64,000 nt of DNA. It comes from Winslowiella toletana (GTDB lineage: Bacteria; Pseudomonadota; Gammaproteobacteria; Enterobacterales; Enterobacteriaceae). The stretch is from NCBI RefSeq assembly GCF_017875465.1, contig NZ_JAGGMQ010000001.1:2418001-2482000 (forward strand), in the 5' to 3' direction. The stretch's first letter is position 1. Each line of letters begins with the position of its first letter. The position numbers and the translations under genes were made by a program. The notes under the pieces were generated by a model. That model had not been told where the DNA came from, did no database searches, and saw only the letters and a program-made list of their open reading frames with translations. Positions 14,689-23,514 of the stretch are shown here, piece by piece.

Positions 14689-15192
14689 TCATTTTTTCAG
14701 CCAGTTAACGATAAAATCAGCAATACTTTCCGGCTGATTCAGATCGAGAGAGGGAATATGCAGGCTTAATGGCTGATCGCTGGCCACTGCAATCACATGC
14801 TGATCCAGTAATTCGTTCAGATCTCGTCCGCTTTCTTCACGCCACAAGACAATCTTTGTCACTGCCTCATCCTTAAACCCCTCAACCAGCACCAGATCTA
14901 ATAAAGATGCATCCAGACGACTGGCGAGAAACTGCAGATTAAGCGGTTGCTGGTTATCTGCAGTTTCCGTCATTAGCGCCCAGCGTTGCTGGCTGGCGAC
15001 CAGAACCTGATCGGCGCCGGCTTTGCGTAACTGATAACTGTCTTTGCCCGGCGTATCAATATCCATCTGGTGATGAGTATGTTTAATCAGGCCGCAGCGA
15101 ATATTGCGCATTTTTAACAGCGGGATAAGCTGTTTCAGCAGGGTCGTTTTACCGGTGCCACTCCACGCGGCGAGAGCAATGAGCGGCAGCAT
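14689..15192 (-). CDS. mobB: Molybdopterin-guanine dinucleotide biosynthesis adapter MobB
   Basis: GTP-binding accessory protein of molybdenum cofactor maturation, thought to help MobA. About 167 residues from the chosen ATG (MLPLIALAAWSGTGKTTLL), which puts the P-loop AAWSGTGKTT at the N-terminus as in E. coli. A longer upstream reading exists but would overlap mobA. Conserved segments are HTHHQMDIDTPGKDSY and LVEGFKDE. The mobA stop lies one base before this start, so the two are one mobAB unit, convergent with the rRNA operon. Confidence 0.93.
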   Translation of the reverse strand: MLPLIALAAWSGTGKTTLLKQLIPLLKMRNIRCGLIKHTHHQMDIDTPGKDSYQLRKAGADQVLVASQQRWALMTETADNQQPLNLQFLASRLDASLLDLVLVEGFKDEAVTKIVLWREESGRDLNELLDQHVIAVASDQPLSLHIPSLDLNQPESIADFIVNWLKK

Positions 15193-15193
15193 A

Positions 15194-15784
15194 TCAATGC
15201 TCCTCGCTGTAACTGCGCAAATCATCCAGGGTATTGATATTGATAAAACTTTGCCGATCTTCGGGAAATATTACGGCTGTTGCAGCGATTTCCTGCAAAA
15301 AAAGCATTAACTTACGATCCCCCCGGGCAAGAAAATCAGTCAACCGATCCGCGACACGGCGGTGAATCAATGCCAGAACGGGATGATCGCGCTCACCGCT
15401 GCGTACCCATGCTGCGTCTGCCTCACCTCTCTGCTGCCATAAGCGCTCAGCCAGATTATATGGAATAAAAGGCGTGTCGCAGGCTGCGAACAGCGCCCAG
15501 TCGTTATCGATAAAGCGCAGAGCGGCGAGCATGCCCGCCAGCGGACCGGCATAGCCGGAAACGGTATCGCTTATCACTGGCAGGCCACTCAGCTGATAGC
15601 AGGTAAGATTACGGTTGGCACTGATGCAAACGCTGGTGACTTGCGGTTGCAGCCGCTGTAAAACATGCTGATAAAGCGGCAGGCCATTTAATATCATCAG
15701 CCCTTTATCCTCACCGCCCATACGGCTGCCACGGCCACCGGCAAGAATAACGCCGGTTATTTCAGCGCGTTGTGTTGAACTCAT
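15194..15784 (-). CDS. mobA: Molybdenum cofactor guanylyltransferase
   Basis: Transfers GMP from GTP to molybdopterin, forming the MGD cofactor of DMSO-reductase-family enzymes. It has 196 residues with the nucleotidyltransferase start ILAGGRGSRMGGEDKG and the metal/GTP-binding CDTPF segment. It is first in the mobAB pair. Upstream (15785-15861) is the short divergent promoter region shared with yihD. Confidence 0.96.
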   Translation of the reverse strand: MSSTQRAEITGVILAGGRGSRMGGEDKGLMILNGLPLYQHVLQRLQPQVTSVCISANRNLTCYQLSGLPVISDTVSGYAGPLAGMLAALRFIDNDWALFAACDTPFIPYNLAERLWQQRGEADAAWVRSGERDHPVLALIHRRVADRLTDFLARGDRKLMLFLQEIAATAVIFPEDRQSFININTLDDLRSYSEEH

Positions 15785-15861
15785 CGGGCTTAAACCTCTC
15801 TTTTCATATGGGATTAACCCTGCTAACGTAATGGGATATCTTTGGGTTAAGGAATACCACT

Positions 15862-16131
15862 ATGAAATGCCATCGTCTTAATGAACTAATCTCACTGCTC
15901 CAGCCAGCATGGCAAAAGGAGCCGGATCTGAATCTGCTGCAATTTTTACAGAAACTGGCCGCCGAGTCAGGTTTCTCCGGGCCAATTGATCAACTGACCG
16001 ACGATATTCTGATTTATCATCTTAAAATGCGTGATACGGAAGCCAGTGAAGAGATTCCTGGTCTGAAAAAAGATTATGAAGAGGATTTTAAGACCGCCTT
16101 GCTGCGTGCACGTGGTGTGATTAAGGATTAA
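15862..16131 (+). CDS. yihD: YihD family protein
   Basis: Small cytoplasmic protein of 89 residues, the usual length, with no assigned function. The beginning [17 protein letters not shown] and acidic C-terminal half match the DUF1040 family. It is preceded by a good ribosome-binding site (TTAAGGAATACC). Its place between mobA and srkA is conserved in enterobacteria. Confidence 0.93.
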   Translation: MKCHRLNELISLLQPAWQKEPDLNLLQFLQKLAAESGFSGPIDQLTDDILIYHLKMRDTEASEEIPGLKKDYEEDFKTALLRARGVIKD

Positions 16132-16212
16132 ATCTGAACCTTCAACCATTCCGCAGGTCTTTTAATGATACTCTTTGTCGCTGACTTATAGCGAAAATGG
16201 CGAACCTGCGCA

Positions 16213-17199
16213 ATGAACCAACCAGCCTTTAACTTCCAGACGTTAAATCCTGATGCGATAGTCGATGCGCTTTGGGATACCGGCTTGCGCGTGGAATCTG
16301 GCCTGACGGCATTAAACAGTTACGAGAACCGGGTTTATCAGTTTTCGGACGAAGATAAAAAGCGTTATGTGGTGAAGTTTTACCGACCGCAACGCTGGAC
16401 ACCTGCGCAAATCAATGAAGAACATCAGTTTTCGGTCGAATTACTGGCGGATGAAGTGCCGATTGCAGCGCCTCTGCTATTGCAGGACAAGATGTTGCAT
16501 CAGCATGAGGGATTTTACTTCGCTATTTTCCCCAGCCTCGGTGGCCGCCAGTATGAAACCGATAATTACGACCATATGGAATGGGTTGGCCGTTTTCTTG
16601 GCCGTATCCATCAGACCGGTAAAAAGCAGCTGTTTGCCGAGCGCCCGACCATTGGTTTGCAGGAGTATATTGTTGAACCCCGCCAGATCCTCGAAAATAG
16701 CAGCCTGATCCCGGCGAAATTAAAGATTAGATTGTTACAGAGTCTGGATCGCCTCAGCACGACATTACACAAATGCTGGCATCACGACTGGACGCCACTG
16801 CGTCTGCATGGTGACTGCCATCCGGGTAATATCCTGTGGCGTGATGGCCCGCTGTTTGTCGATCTGGATGATGCGCGCAATGGTCCGGCGGTACAGGATT
16901 TATGGATGCTGATTAATGGCGATCGCCAGGAGCAGCGTCTGCAATGGGATATCCTGCTGGAAGCCTATAATGAATTCAGTGACTTTGATGCACACGAATT
17001 GTCACTGATTGAGCCTTTACGCGCCATGCGGATGGTTTATTATCTGGCATGGATTGTTCGCCGTTGGCAGGATCCCGCTTTTCCGAGAAGCTTTCCGTGG
17101 ATGACGGATGAGGATTTCTGGCGCAGACAGATTTCCATTTTTGATGAGCAGAACAAGCTGTTGCAGGAACCCCCGCTACAGTTAATGTCTGCCTTTTGA
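16213..17199 (+). CDS. srkA: Stress response kinase A
   Basis: Aminoglycoside-phosphotransferase-like Ser/Thr kinase (formerly RdoA/YihE), linked in E. coli to the Cpx response and protection from stress-induced death. It has 328 residues. The kinase core is visible: KFYRPQRW, LRLHGDCHPGNILW (catalytic loop) and VDLDDARNGP (metal-binding DxD). There is only a weak ribosome-binding site before the ATG. dsbA starts 26 bases after its stop, so the two are likely cotranscribed as in E. coli. Confidence 0.95.
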   Translation: MNQPAFNFQTLNPDAIVDALWDTGLRVESGLTALNSYENRVYQFSDEDKKRYVVKFYRPQRWTPAQINEEHQFSVELLADEVPIAAPLLLQDKMLHQHEGFYFAIFPSLGGRQYETDNYDHMEWVGRFLGRIHQTGKKQLFAERPTIGLQEYIVEPRQILENSSLIPAKLKIRLLQSLDRLSTTLHKCWHHDWTPLRLHGDCHPGNILWRDGPLFVDLDDARNGPAVQDLWMLINGDRQEQRLQWDILLEAYNEFSDFDAHELSLIEPLRAMRMVYYLAWIVRRWQDPAFPRSFPWMTDEDFWRRQISIFDEQNKLLQEPPLQLMSAF

Positions 17200-17225
17200 C
17201 GTAGTATTTAGGAGAGATGTTCAAA

Positions 17226-17855
17226 ATGAAAAAGATTTGGTTTGCGCTCGTCGGTCTGGTGCTGGCTTTCAGCGCATCTGCTGCACAGTTTAGTGATGGT
17301 CAGCAGTATGTTACGCTCGGCAAGCCTGTTGCCGGTGAGCCTCAGGTTATGGAGTTTTTCTCCTTCTTTTGCCCGCACTGCTACCAGTTTGAACGTGTTT
17401 ATCATGTGAGCGAAACGGTAAAGAAAAACCTGCCGGCAAACGTCAAAGTGGTCAAATACCACGTTGAGTTCCTCGGTGGCGACATGGGTAAAACAGTGAC
17501 CCAGGCATGGGCAGTGGCAATGGCGCTGGGTGTGGAAGACAAAGTGACCGGGCCTGTCTTTGATGGTATCCAGAAAACGCAGACCATTACCGATCCCGCC
17601 AGCCTGAAAGACGCTTTTGTGACCGCAGCAGGCATTAAACCAGAAGAGTATGACGCAGCGTGGAACAGCTTTGTGGTTAAATCGCTGGTCGCTCAGCAGG
17701 AAAAAGCGGCTGCAGATGTCGATTTACGTGGCGTTCCGGCGATGTTTGTTAACGGCAAATATATGGTTAATAACGGCGGCCTCGACACCAGCTCAATGGA
17801 TAACTTCGTACAGGAATATGCTAACGTGGTTAAATTCCTCGTCAGCCAGAAGTAA
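17226..17855 (+). CDS. dsbA: Thiol:disulfide interchange protein DsbA
   Basis: Periplasmic oxidase that introduces disulfides into secreted proteins and is reoxidised by DsbB. A signal peptide ([19 protein letters not shown]) precedes AQFSDGQQY. The thioredoxin fold has the active site CPHC in [12 protein letters not shown] and the cis-proline loop [10 protein letters not shown]. The ATG at 17226 was chosen over one nine bases earlier because it lies at proper distance from TAGGAGA. It has 209 residues and is followed by a strong terminator. Confidence 0.97.
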   Translation: MKKIWFALVGLVLAFSASAAQFSDGQQYVTLGKPVAGEPQVMEFFSFFCPHCYQFERVYHVSETVKKNLPANVKVVKYHVEFLGGDMGKTVTQAWAVAMALGVEDKVTGPVFDGIQKTQTITDPASLKDAFVTAAGIKPEEYDAAWNSFVVKSLVAQQEKAAADVDLRGVPAMFVNGKYMVNNGGLDTSSMDNFVQEYANVVKFLVSQK

Positions 17856-17871
17856 GTTTACTGCATCACTA

Positions 17872-17897
17872 AACGCCGGTTTTACCGGCGTTTTTTA
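17872..17897 (+). terminator. srkA-dsbA terminator
   Basis: 9-bp stem AACGCCGGT / ACCGGCGTT with a TTT loop, running into TTTTTT. Confidence 0.9.
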
Positions 17898-18295
17898 TTC
17901 CCGCCATCCCGCATATTGCTTATATCCTCTCAGTACCGTCGTCAGGACAAATATCGTTAATCGATAAAATATTTAGCCATAGATGTTGTTTTGATGACAG
18001 AGACGAAATATTTGTATCCACACTAAAGCATTCCTGAGAATTTTTAAAAAAATCCCGCGCTTAATTAATAACACTATGAAATTGCTGACATTTAATGTGC
18101 TCGTGGTTTTTTTGTAGCGTAATTTACAATATCTTAGGAAACTTACACACAAACTTATCCACAGCCTGACTATTGGAAGCCAGCGCGCAGTTCAAAAATC
18201 TTTACCGCTTTATCTGCCGAGTTATTTCAACTTTATGCCTGAGCTGTGGCATCCTTATGCCCATTCAAATGGCAAACAAAGAAATGTGACTCCCT
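17898..18295. other. dsbA-polA intergenic region, polA control region
   Basis: 398 bp without a gene. K-12 has yihF and yihG here; neither is present and no relic was seen. The middle is AT-rich, and a consensus DnaA box (18155-18163) lies 133 bp before polA. The polA promoter must be within it, but I could not pick one with confidence. Confidence 0.6.
18155..18163 (+). promoter_or_regulatory. DnaA box upstream of polA
   Basis: TTATCCACA is the consensus high-affinity DnaA box, alone in the polA upstream region. DnaA-dependent stimulation of polA has been described in E. coli (recalled), so a regulatory role is plausible; a single 9-mer can also occur by chance. Confidence 0.5.
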
Positions 18296-21085
18296 ATGGC
18301 ACAAATTGCAGAAAACCCGCTGATTCTGGTTGATGGCTCCTCTTATCTTTATCGTGCGTATCACGCTTTCCCTCCACTGACGAATAGTGCCGGGGAACCG
18401 ACGGGCGCGATGTATGGCGTGCTGAATATGCTGCGCAGTTTGCTGCTGCAATATAAGCCGAGCCATGTGGCCGTGGTTTTCGATGCCAAAGGAAAAACGT
18501 TCCGTGATGAGCTGTTCGAACACTACAAATCCCATCGCCCGCCGATGCCTGATGACTTGCGGGCGCAAATAGAACCGTTGCATCAGATGGTAAAAGCGAT
18601 GGGACTGCCGCTGCTGGCCGTCAGTGGCGTTGAAGCGGATGATGTGATTGGCACGCTGGCGCTGCAGGCGGAGAAACTGGGTCGTCCGGTACTGATCAGC
18701 ACCGGTGATAAAGATATGGCGCAGCTGGTTACGCCAAATGTCACGCTGATTAACACGATGAATAACACGATTCTTGGCCCGGAAGAGGTCAATGAGAAAT
18801 ATGGTATTCCGCCAGAATTGATTATCGATTTCCTCGCGCTGATGGGTGACTCTTCCGATAATATCCCTGGCGTGCCAGGCGTGGGTGAGAAAACCGCGCA
18901 GGCTCTGTTGCAAGGACTGGGAGGAATAACGGCGATCTATGACAACCTCGATAAGGTAGCAGGTCTCACGTTCCGTGGCGCGAAAACCATGTCGGCAAAG
19001 CTGGAGCAGAATAAAGATGTGGCATTGCTCTCATATCAGCTGGCAACCATTAAAACCGATGTTGAACTGGAGGTTACCTGTGACCAGCTGAACGTCAATG
19101 AGCCCGCGGTGGATGAGCTGCTGGGCCTGTTTAAGCATTATGAGTTTAAGCGCTGGATCACTGATCTCGAACAGGGCGTCTGGTTGCAGGGTAAAAAAGT
19201 TAACGGTACGGCGCAAAAAGCGGCGGCCGTAGCCGAAAGCCTTGAGCAGCCGGAAGTGGCCAGCGTACTCTCTGCGGATGGCTACGTTACTATCCTCGAA
19301 GAAGAGACATTTGCGCAGTGGCTGGAAAAGCTGGCAGCCAGCGAGCTGTTTGCTTTCGACCTTGAAACTGATGCGCTGGATACCCTGAGCGCCAATATTA
19401 TCGGTCTCTCTTTTGCCGTAGCGCCAGGCGAAGCTGCTTATTTACCGGTAGCGCATGATTATCTTGATGCGCCGCCGCAACTGGATCGTAAGGAAGTACT
19501 GGCGCGCCTCAAGCCGCTGCTGGAAGACCCTAAGGCATTAAAGGTAGGGCAGAACCTGAAGTTTGATCGCGGTGTACTGAAGAGCCATGATATCGAACTA
19601 CAGGGCATTAAATTCGATACCATGCTTGAGTCCTATATGCTGAACAGCGTAGTCGGCAAGCATGATATGGACAGCCTGGCGCTGCGCTGGCTGAACCATA
19701 AGACCGTTACCTTTACTGAGATCGCCGGTAAAGGCAAAAATCAGCTGACCTTCAATCAGATCGCGCTGGAAGAGGCGGCTCACTACGCCGCGGAAGATGC
19801 TGATGTCACCTTGCAGCTGCACCTGAAAATGTGGCCGGAGCTGGAAAAACAACAGGGGCCGAAAAACGTCTTCGAATCTGTCGAGATGCCGCTGGTCACC
19901 GTGATTTCCCGCGTTGAGCAAAACGGTGTGTTGATCGATCAAAATATACTGGCGGCTCATTCGCAGGAGCTGACCACGCGCCTGGCGGAGCTGGAGCTGA
20001 AAGCGCATGAGCTGGCAGGCGAGCCGTTTAACCTCTCATCGCCGAAACAGCTGCAAACTATTCTGTTTGAGAAGCAGGGCATCAAGCCTACCAAAAAGAC
20101 GCCAGGCGGCGCTCCGTCGACCGGTGAAGAGGTGCTGGCTGAACTGGCGCTGGATTATCCGCTGCCGAAGGTTATTCTGGAACACCGTGGCCTGTCGAAG
20201 CTGAAAACGACTTATACCGACAAGCTGCCGCTGATGATTAATCCTCATAGCGGTCGCGTACATACCTCTTACCATCAGGCGGTTACCGCCACGGGTCGTC
20301 TCTCTTCCAGTGATCCAAACCTGCAAAACATTCCGGTGCGCAATGACGAAGGCCGCCGTATCCGTCAGGCCTTTATCGCGCCGCAAGGCCATCGCATTGT
20401 GGCGGCTGACTATTCGCAAATTGAGCTGCGTATCATGGCTCATCTGTCGCAGGACAAAGGGCTACTGAGCGCATTTGCCGAAGGCCTGGATATTCACCGC
20501 GCCACTGCGGCCGAAGTGTTCAGCACCGCGCTGGAGAAGGTCAGCCAGGAGCAGCGTCGCAGCGCCAAAGCGATTAACTTTGGTCTGATCTACGGGATGA
20601 GCGCCTTTGGTCTGTCGCGTCAGCTCAATATTGGTGCTGGCGAAGCGAAAAAGTATATGGACCTCTACTTCGAACGTTACCCGGGCGTGCTGCAATATAT
20701 GGAGAGCACGCGTCAGCAGGCAGCGGAGCAGGGCTACATCTCGACGCTGGATGGACGCCGTCTCTACCTGCCGGATATCACCTCCAGCAATGCCATGCGT
20801 CGCAAGGCGGCCGAGCGCGCGGCGATTAACGCCCCGATGCAGGGCACCGCGGCAGATATTATTAAGCGCGCAATGATTGCTGTTGATAAATGGCTGCTGG
20901 CACAGAAAACGCCGGAAGTGAAAATGATTATGCAGGTACACGATGAACTGGTATTTGAAGTGCAGGAAGATGCAGTTGACAGCGCCAGTAAAAAAATCCG
21001 TGAACTGATGGAAAATAGCATGACGCTGGATGTGCCGTTACGTGTCGATATTGGAGTTGGCGACAACTGGGATCAGGCACACTAA
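18296..21085 (+). CDS. polA: DNA polymerase I
   Basis: Repair and Okazaki-fragment-processing polymerase, 929 residues. Order: N-terminal 5'-3' exonuclease (about 1-320; [21 protein letters not shown]), 3'-5' exonuclease with FDLETDALD placing Asp355 and Glu357 at the E. coli positions, so proofreading is intact, and the polymerase domain with DYSQIELR (Asp705, again the E. coli number) and the QVHDELVFE motif near the C-terminus. It is monocistronic; the Spot 42 RNA gene follows. Confidence 0.99.
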   Translation: MAQIAENPLILVDGSSYLYRAYHAFPPLTNSAGEPTGAMYGVLNMLRSLLLQYKPSHVAVVFDAKGKTFRDELFEHYKSHRPPMPDDLRAQIEPLHQMVKAMGLPLLAVSGVEADDVIGTLALQAEKLGRPVLISTGDKDMAQLVTPNVTLINTMNNTILGPEEVNEKYGIPPELIIDFLALMGDSSDNIPGVPGVGEKTAQALLQGLGGITAIYDNLDKVAGLTFRGAKTMSAKLEQNKDVALLSYQLATIKTDVELEVTCDQLNVNEPAVDELLGLFKHYEFKRWITDLEQGVWLQGKKVNGTAQKAAAVAESLEQPEVASVLSADGYVTILEEETFAQWLEKLAASELFAFDLETDALDTLSANIIGLSFAVAPGEAAYLPVAHDYLDAPPQLDRKEVLARLKPLLEDPKALKVGQNLKFDRGVLKSHDIELQGIKFDTMLESYMLNSVVGKHDMDSLALRWLNHKTVTFTEIAGKGKNQLTFNQIALEEAAHYAAEDADVTLQLHLKMWPELEKQQGPKNVFESVEMPLVTVISRVEQNGVLIDQNILAAHSQELTTRLAELELKAHELAGEPFNLSSPKQLQTILFEKQGIKPTKKTPGGAPSTGEEVLAELALDYPLPKVILEHRGLSKLKTTYTDKLPLMINPHSGRVHTSYHQAVTATGRLSSSDPNLQNIPVRNDEGRRIRQAFIAPQGHRIVAADYSQIELRIMAHLSQDKGLLSAFAEGLDIHRATAAEVFSTALEKVSQEQRRSAKAINFGLIYGMSAFGLSRQLNIGAGEAKKYMDLYFERYPGVLQYMESTRQQAAEQGYISTLDGRRLYLPDITSSNAMRRKAAERAAINAPMQGTAADIIKRAMIAVDKWLLAQKTPEVKMIMQVHDELVFEVQEDAVDSASKKIRELMENSMTLDVPLRVDIGVGDNWDQAH

Positions 21086-21358
21086 GATTATGATGACCGG
21101 ATGAGACGGATTTATGTGTTAAATCAGTCTCATTACGGTGATATAAGAAAAACCTTGGGTTAATCGCTTCAGCCCCAGAGCTGGCAAGGCCGGAGCGGAA
21201 AAAGTTGCTAAGCTTCTATCCCCTAAACATTTTCCTGGTAATTAAGCTACATCGCAGCTGTGTTTTTGTGACCCATGTTGGGAAATCAATGTCGTTTGAT
21301 GAAAATTAACTACAAAAAACGCTTTTTAGCTCAGAAAAAATCATGTAGAGTTTAAGTC

Positions 21359-21467
21359 GTAGGGTACAGAGGTAAGATGTTCTATCTTTCAGACCTTTTA
21401 CTTCACGTAATCGGATTTGGCTGAATATTTAGCCGCCCCAGTCATTTATGACTGGGGCGTTTTTTAT
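21359..21467 (+). ncRNA. spf: Spot 42 small RNA
   Basis: Hfq-dependent regulator of carbon metabolism mRNAs (galK and other catabolic targets), repressed by CRP-cAMP in E. coli. From GTAGGGTACAGAGGTAAG through CTATCTTTCAGACC to the terminator stem CGCCCCAGTCA / TGACTGGGGCG plus T run it is almost identical to the 109-nt E. coli RNA. A -10-like TAGAGT (21346-21351) precedes it. Its place between polA and engB is conserved. Confidence 0.96.
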
Positions 21468-21487
21468 TGGCAAAAATAAATGCTGGC

Positions 21488-21526
21488 GTGGTGTTGTTAT
21501 CACCACCGACGGCGAGAACGCCGTCC
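21488..21526. repeat. Two small palindromes between spf and engB
   Basis: GTGGTG-N7-CACCAC is followed directly by GACGGCG-AGAA-CGCCGTC (21508-21525). The second is built like the GGCGGCGnnAACGCCGCC palindromes near hemN/glnG and fabY/yicH, so it may be a diverged member of that REP-like family; it may also serve as the engB terminator. Confidence 0.5.
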
Positions 21527-21536
21527 TGACAGGATG

Positions 21537-22193
21537 TTACTCTTCAGCAATATCGTCTTCTACAGCAGGTGGGATTTCGCTATACCAGCTGTCCAGCTTC
21601 TGACGTAATTTATCAACGCCAATCTTCTTCAGGGAAGAAAACATCTCAACCTGAATATCGCCGACAAAGCCCATCGCTGCTTCACGCACCATATTCAGCT
21701 GGGCTTTACGCGCGCCGGAAGCCAGTTTATCGGCCTTGGTCAGCAGCACCAGCACCGGAATGCGACTTTCCACTGCCCACTGGATCATCGAATGGTCGAG
21801 ATCTTTCAGCGGATGACGGATATCCATCAGTATTACCAGCCCTTTCAGACAGTTGCGCTTTTGCAGATATTCCGCCAGCGCGCGCTGCCATTTCAGCTTC
21901 ATCTCTTCCGGAACCTGGGCATAACCATAGCCCGGCAGGTCGACAAGGCGAATGCCTTCTGCAACTTCAAACAGGTTGATCAGCTGCGTGCGTCCAGGTG
22001 TCTTACTGGTACGGGCGAGGCCTTTCTGGTTAGTAAGGGTATTCAGCGCGCTGGACTTACCGGCGTTAGAACGACCAGCAAACGCCACTTCAATACCTGT
22101 ATCGGCAGGAAGATGACGGATGTCGGGGGCGCTGGTGACAAAATGCGTTACGTGATAATTCCAGCCAGACAAAATAGAAACTCCGAAGGTCAA
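21537..22193 (-). CDS. engB: Ribosome biogenesis GTPase EngB (YsxC family)
   Basis: Essential GTPase for 50S subunit assembly, 218 residues including an N-terminal extension ([10 protein letters not shown]). The G1 loop [13 protein letters not shown]3 LVDLPGYG and G4 LTKADK are all intact. An internal ATG would drop a few residues; I kept the first, which corresponds to the E. coli YihA form. It is divergent from the CsrC RNA gene. Confidence 0.95.
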   Translation of the reverse strand: MTFGVSILSGWNYHVTHFVTSAPDIRHLPADTGIEVAFAGRSNAGKSSALNTLTNQKGLARTSKTPGRTQLINLFEVAEGIRLVDLPGYGYAQVPEEMKLKWQRALAEYLQKRNCLKGLVILMDIRHPLKDLDHSMIQWAVESRIPVLVLLTKADKLASGARKAQLNMVREAAMGFVGDIQVEMFSSLKKIGVDKLRQKLDSWYSEIPPAVEDDIAEE

Positions 22194-22393
22194 TGTGGCA
22201 ATGGGGATGATTATACCTGTAAAGCGGGCAAAGCGCCCGATAGCCGTAGCAGAGGATGATTTTGTGAGACATTGACCATAGTTGCAGTGAGTTATTGCTT
22301 TTTTTAGGAAAAATTTAAAAATATTTATGTTTTTAAATCAATGTCTTAATCTGTTGCACCTAAACTAAAGTACAACAAACCTTTGGCGCTACC

Positions 22394-22421
22394 TTGTCTG
22401 TCTGACCATTTAGTCTAAAGT
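22394..22421 (+). promoter_or_regulatory. csrC promoter
   Basis: -35 TTGTCT (22394-22399), 16-base spacer, -10 TAAAGT (22416-22421). It is positioned 7-8 bases before the inferred CsrC 5' end and resembles the E. coli csrC promoter layout. Confidence 0.6.
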
Positions 22422-22427
22422 AATCCG

Positions 22428-22665
22428 CAGAGTTTGGATAACTCTCTTCAGGAAGAAGCGCTCAGGGAGTGTCAGGGTGACTAAGAGCTCAGGACAAGGG
22501 AGACAGGTTCAGCGGAAAGGAACCTTCAAGGATAAGGAAGCGCTCTGGATGAGTGGACGGCACAAGGAAAAACCGGGATGTTGATTGCATAAATGGATGT
22601 AAAGGAAGACTGTCCTTCTACGGAAGGTGCGAAAAAAGGCGACAGGGTGACCTGCCGCCTTTTTT
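22428..22665 (+). ncRNA. csrC: CsrC-like CsrA-sequestering small RNA
   Basis: About 238 nt of non-coding sequence with roughly 16 GGA motifs, many as AGGA or GGGA in short loops, the CsrA-binding signature. It ends with a strong terminator (AAAAAAGGCGACAGG / CCTGCCGCCTTTTTT, 22632-22665) nearly identical to that of E. coli csrC. It lies between engB and yihI exactly where csrC lies in E. coli. It should titrate CsrA and so affect motility, glycogen and biofilm. The 5' end is inferred from the promoter. Confidence 0.92.
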
Positions 22666-22733
22666 CTTTGTCCGCTTTCTGCTAGATTCGCCGCAATTCT
22701 ATACTGACCAGACATTCCCAGAGAGTCGACATC

Positions 22734-23276
22734 ATGAAGCAACCTGCACGCGCGCCGCAGGGTAAAACCAAAGCGCCGAAAGACAAACGTAAATCACGCG
22801 AAGATATGAACCAGAAATCGCGCGATCAGAAGCAAGATAAAAAGCACCGCGGCAATGCTTCTGGCAGTCGCGCCAATCCTGTGGCGCAGAACCAGCATAA
22901 AGCCACTGACAGCCAGCCGAAAGATCCGCGTATCGGCAGCAAAAAGCCGATTCCGCTGGGTAACGATGCTGTGGCGGCTAAACCGGCACCAGCGAAACCG
23001 GTAAAAGAGAAGAAAGCAAAAGAAGCCGCTGAGAAACAGCCAAAACTGAGTCCGCAGGAAGAGCTGACGCAGCTGGAAAACAGCGAGCGTCTGGATGGTC
23101 TGCTGGATCGTCTGGAAAATGGCGAAACGCTGCCGGCAGAAGATCAGGCGTGGCTGGATCTGACGCTGGATCGCATCGACGTGCTGATGGAACAGCTGGG
23201 CATCGAGCTGGGTGACGACGATGATGGTGATGAAGCGCAGGAAGATATGTATCGTCTGCTGAAGGGTGGCAACTGA
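22734..23276 (+). CDS. yihI: Der GTPase-activating protein YihI
   Basis: Stimulates the GTPase Der and so influences 50S ribosome assembly. It has 180 residues. The N-terminal half is very basic and low in complexity (KTKAPKDKRKSRED), the middle is rich in Pro/Ala/Lys, and the C-terminal half is acidic and helical, ending in a DDDDGDEAQED stretch, as in the family. It is followed by a small membrane-protein gene and hemN. Confidence 0.93.
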   Translation: MKQPARAPQGKTKAPKDKRKSREDMNQKSRDQKQDKKHRGNASGSRANPVAQNQHKATDSQPKDPRIGSKKPIPLGNDAVAAKPAPAKPVKEKKAKEAAEKQPKLSPQEELTQLENSERLDGLLDRLENGETLPAEDQAWLDLTLDRIDVLMEQLGIELGDDDDGDEAQEDMYRLLKGGN

Positions 23277-23289
23277 TCATTCTTTGATT

Positions 23290-23315
23290 CCGGCATTCTG
23301 TTTGCAGAATGCCGG
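23290..23315. promoter_or_regulatory. Hairpin after yihI
   Basis: Perfect 11-bp stem CCGGCATTCTG / CAGAATGCCGG with a 4-base loop and no T run. It could be a factor-assisted terminator or 3' stabiliser. It lies directly before the next gene's ribosome-binding site. Confidence 0.5.
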
Positions 23316-23332
23316 CTATGAGGTTTAAGCCG

Positions 23333-23512
23333 ATGCTTTGGCCTGGATCAATTTTAGCTTTGTTTCTGACATGTTATCTGTTTTGGTTATTCGTTAAACT
23401 ACGGCGTCTGTTGCGGCTGAAATCAGGCTTGCGACGCGATACCGTCAATCGGCAGCTGAAACAGCGTCCTCCGGCACGACGGTCAGTACGACGACGTCAC
23501 TGGAAGGAATAA
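23333..23512 (+). CDS. Small single-pass membrane protein, hypothetical
   Basis: 59 residues: one hydrophobic segment near the start (GSILALFLTCYLFWLFV), then a strongly basic tail ending in RRSVRRRHWKE. It is likely a single-pass inner-membrane protein with a cytoplasmic positive tail. I do not recognise a named family. The ATG at 23333 was chosen because TGAGG lies 9 bases upstream; in-frame ATGs at 23309 and 23318 would put the start inside the preceding hairpin. hemN begins two bases after its stop, and its GGAAGGAA end carries the hemN ribosome-binding site, so translation is probably coupled. Confidence 0.65.
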   Translation: MLWPGSILALFLTCYLFWLFVKLRRLLRLKSGLRRDTVNRQLKQRPPARRSVRRRHWKE

Positions 23513-23514
23513 GC

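Noticed and set aside
17898..18295. yihF or yihG remnants between dsbA and polA
   Set aside because: No stretch translates to anything similar; the region is simply intergenic here.
23290..23315. Intrinsic terminator after yihI
   Set aside because: The stem is strong but there is no T run; listed only as a hairpin.
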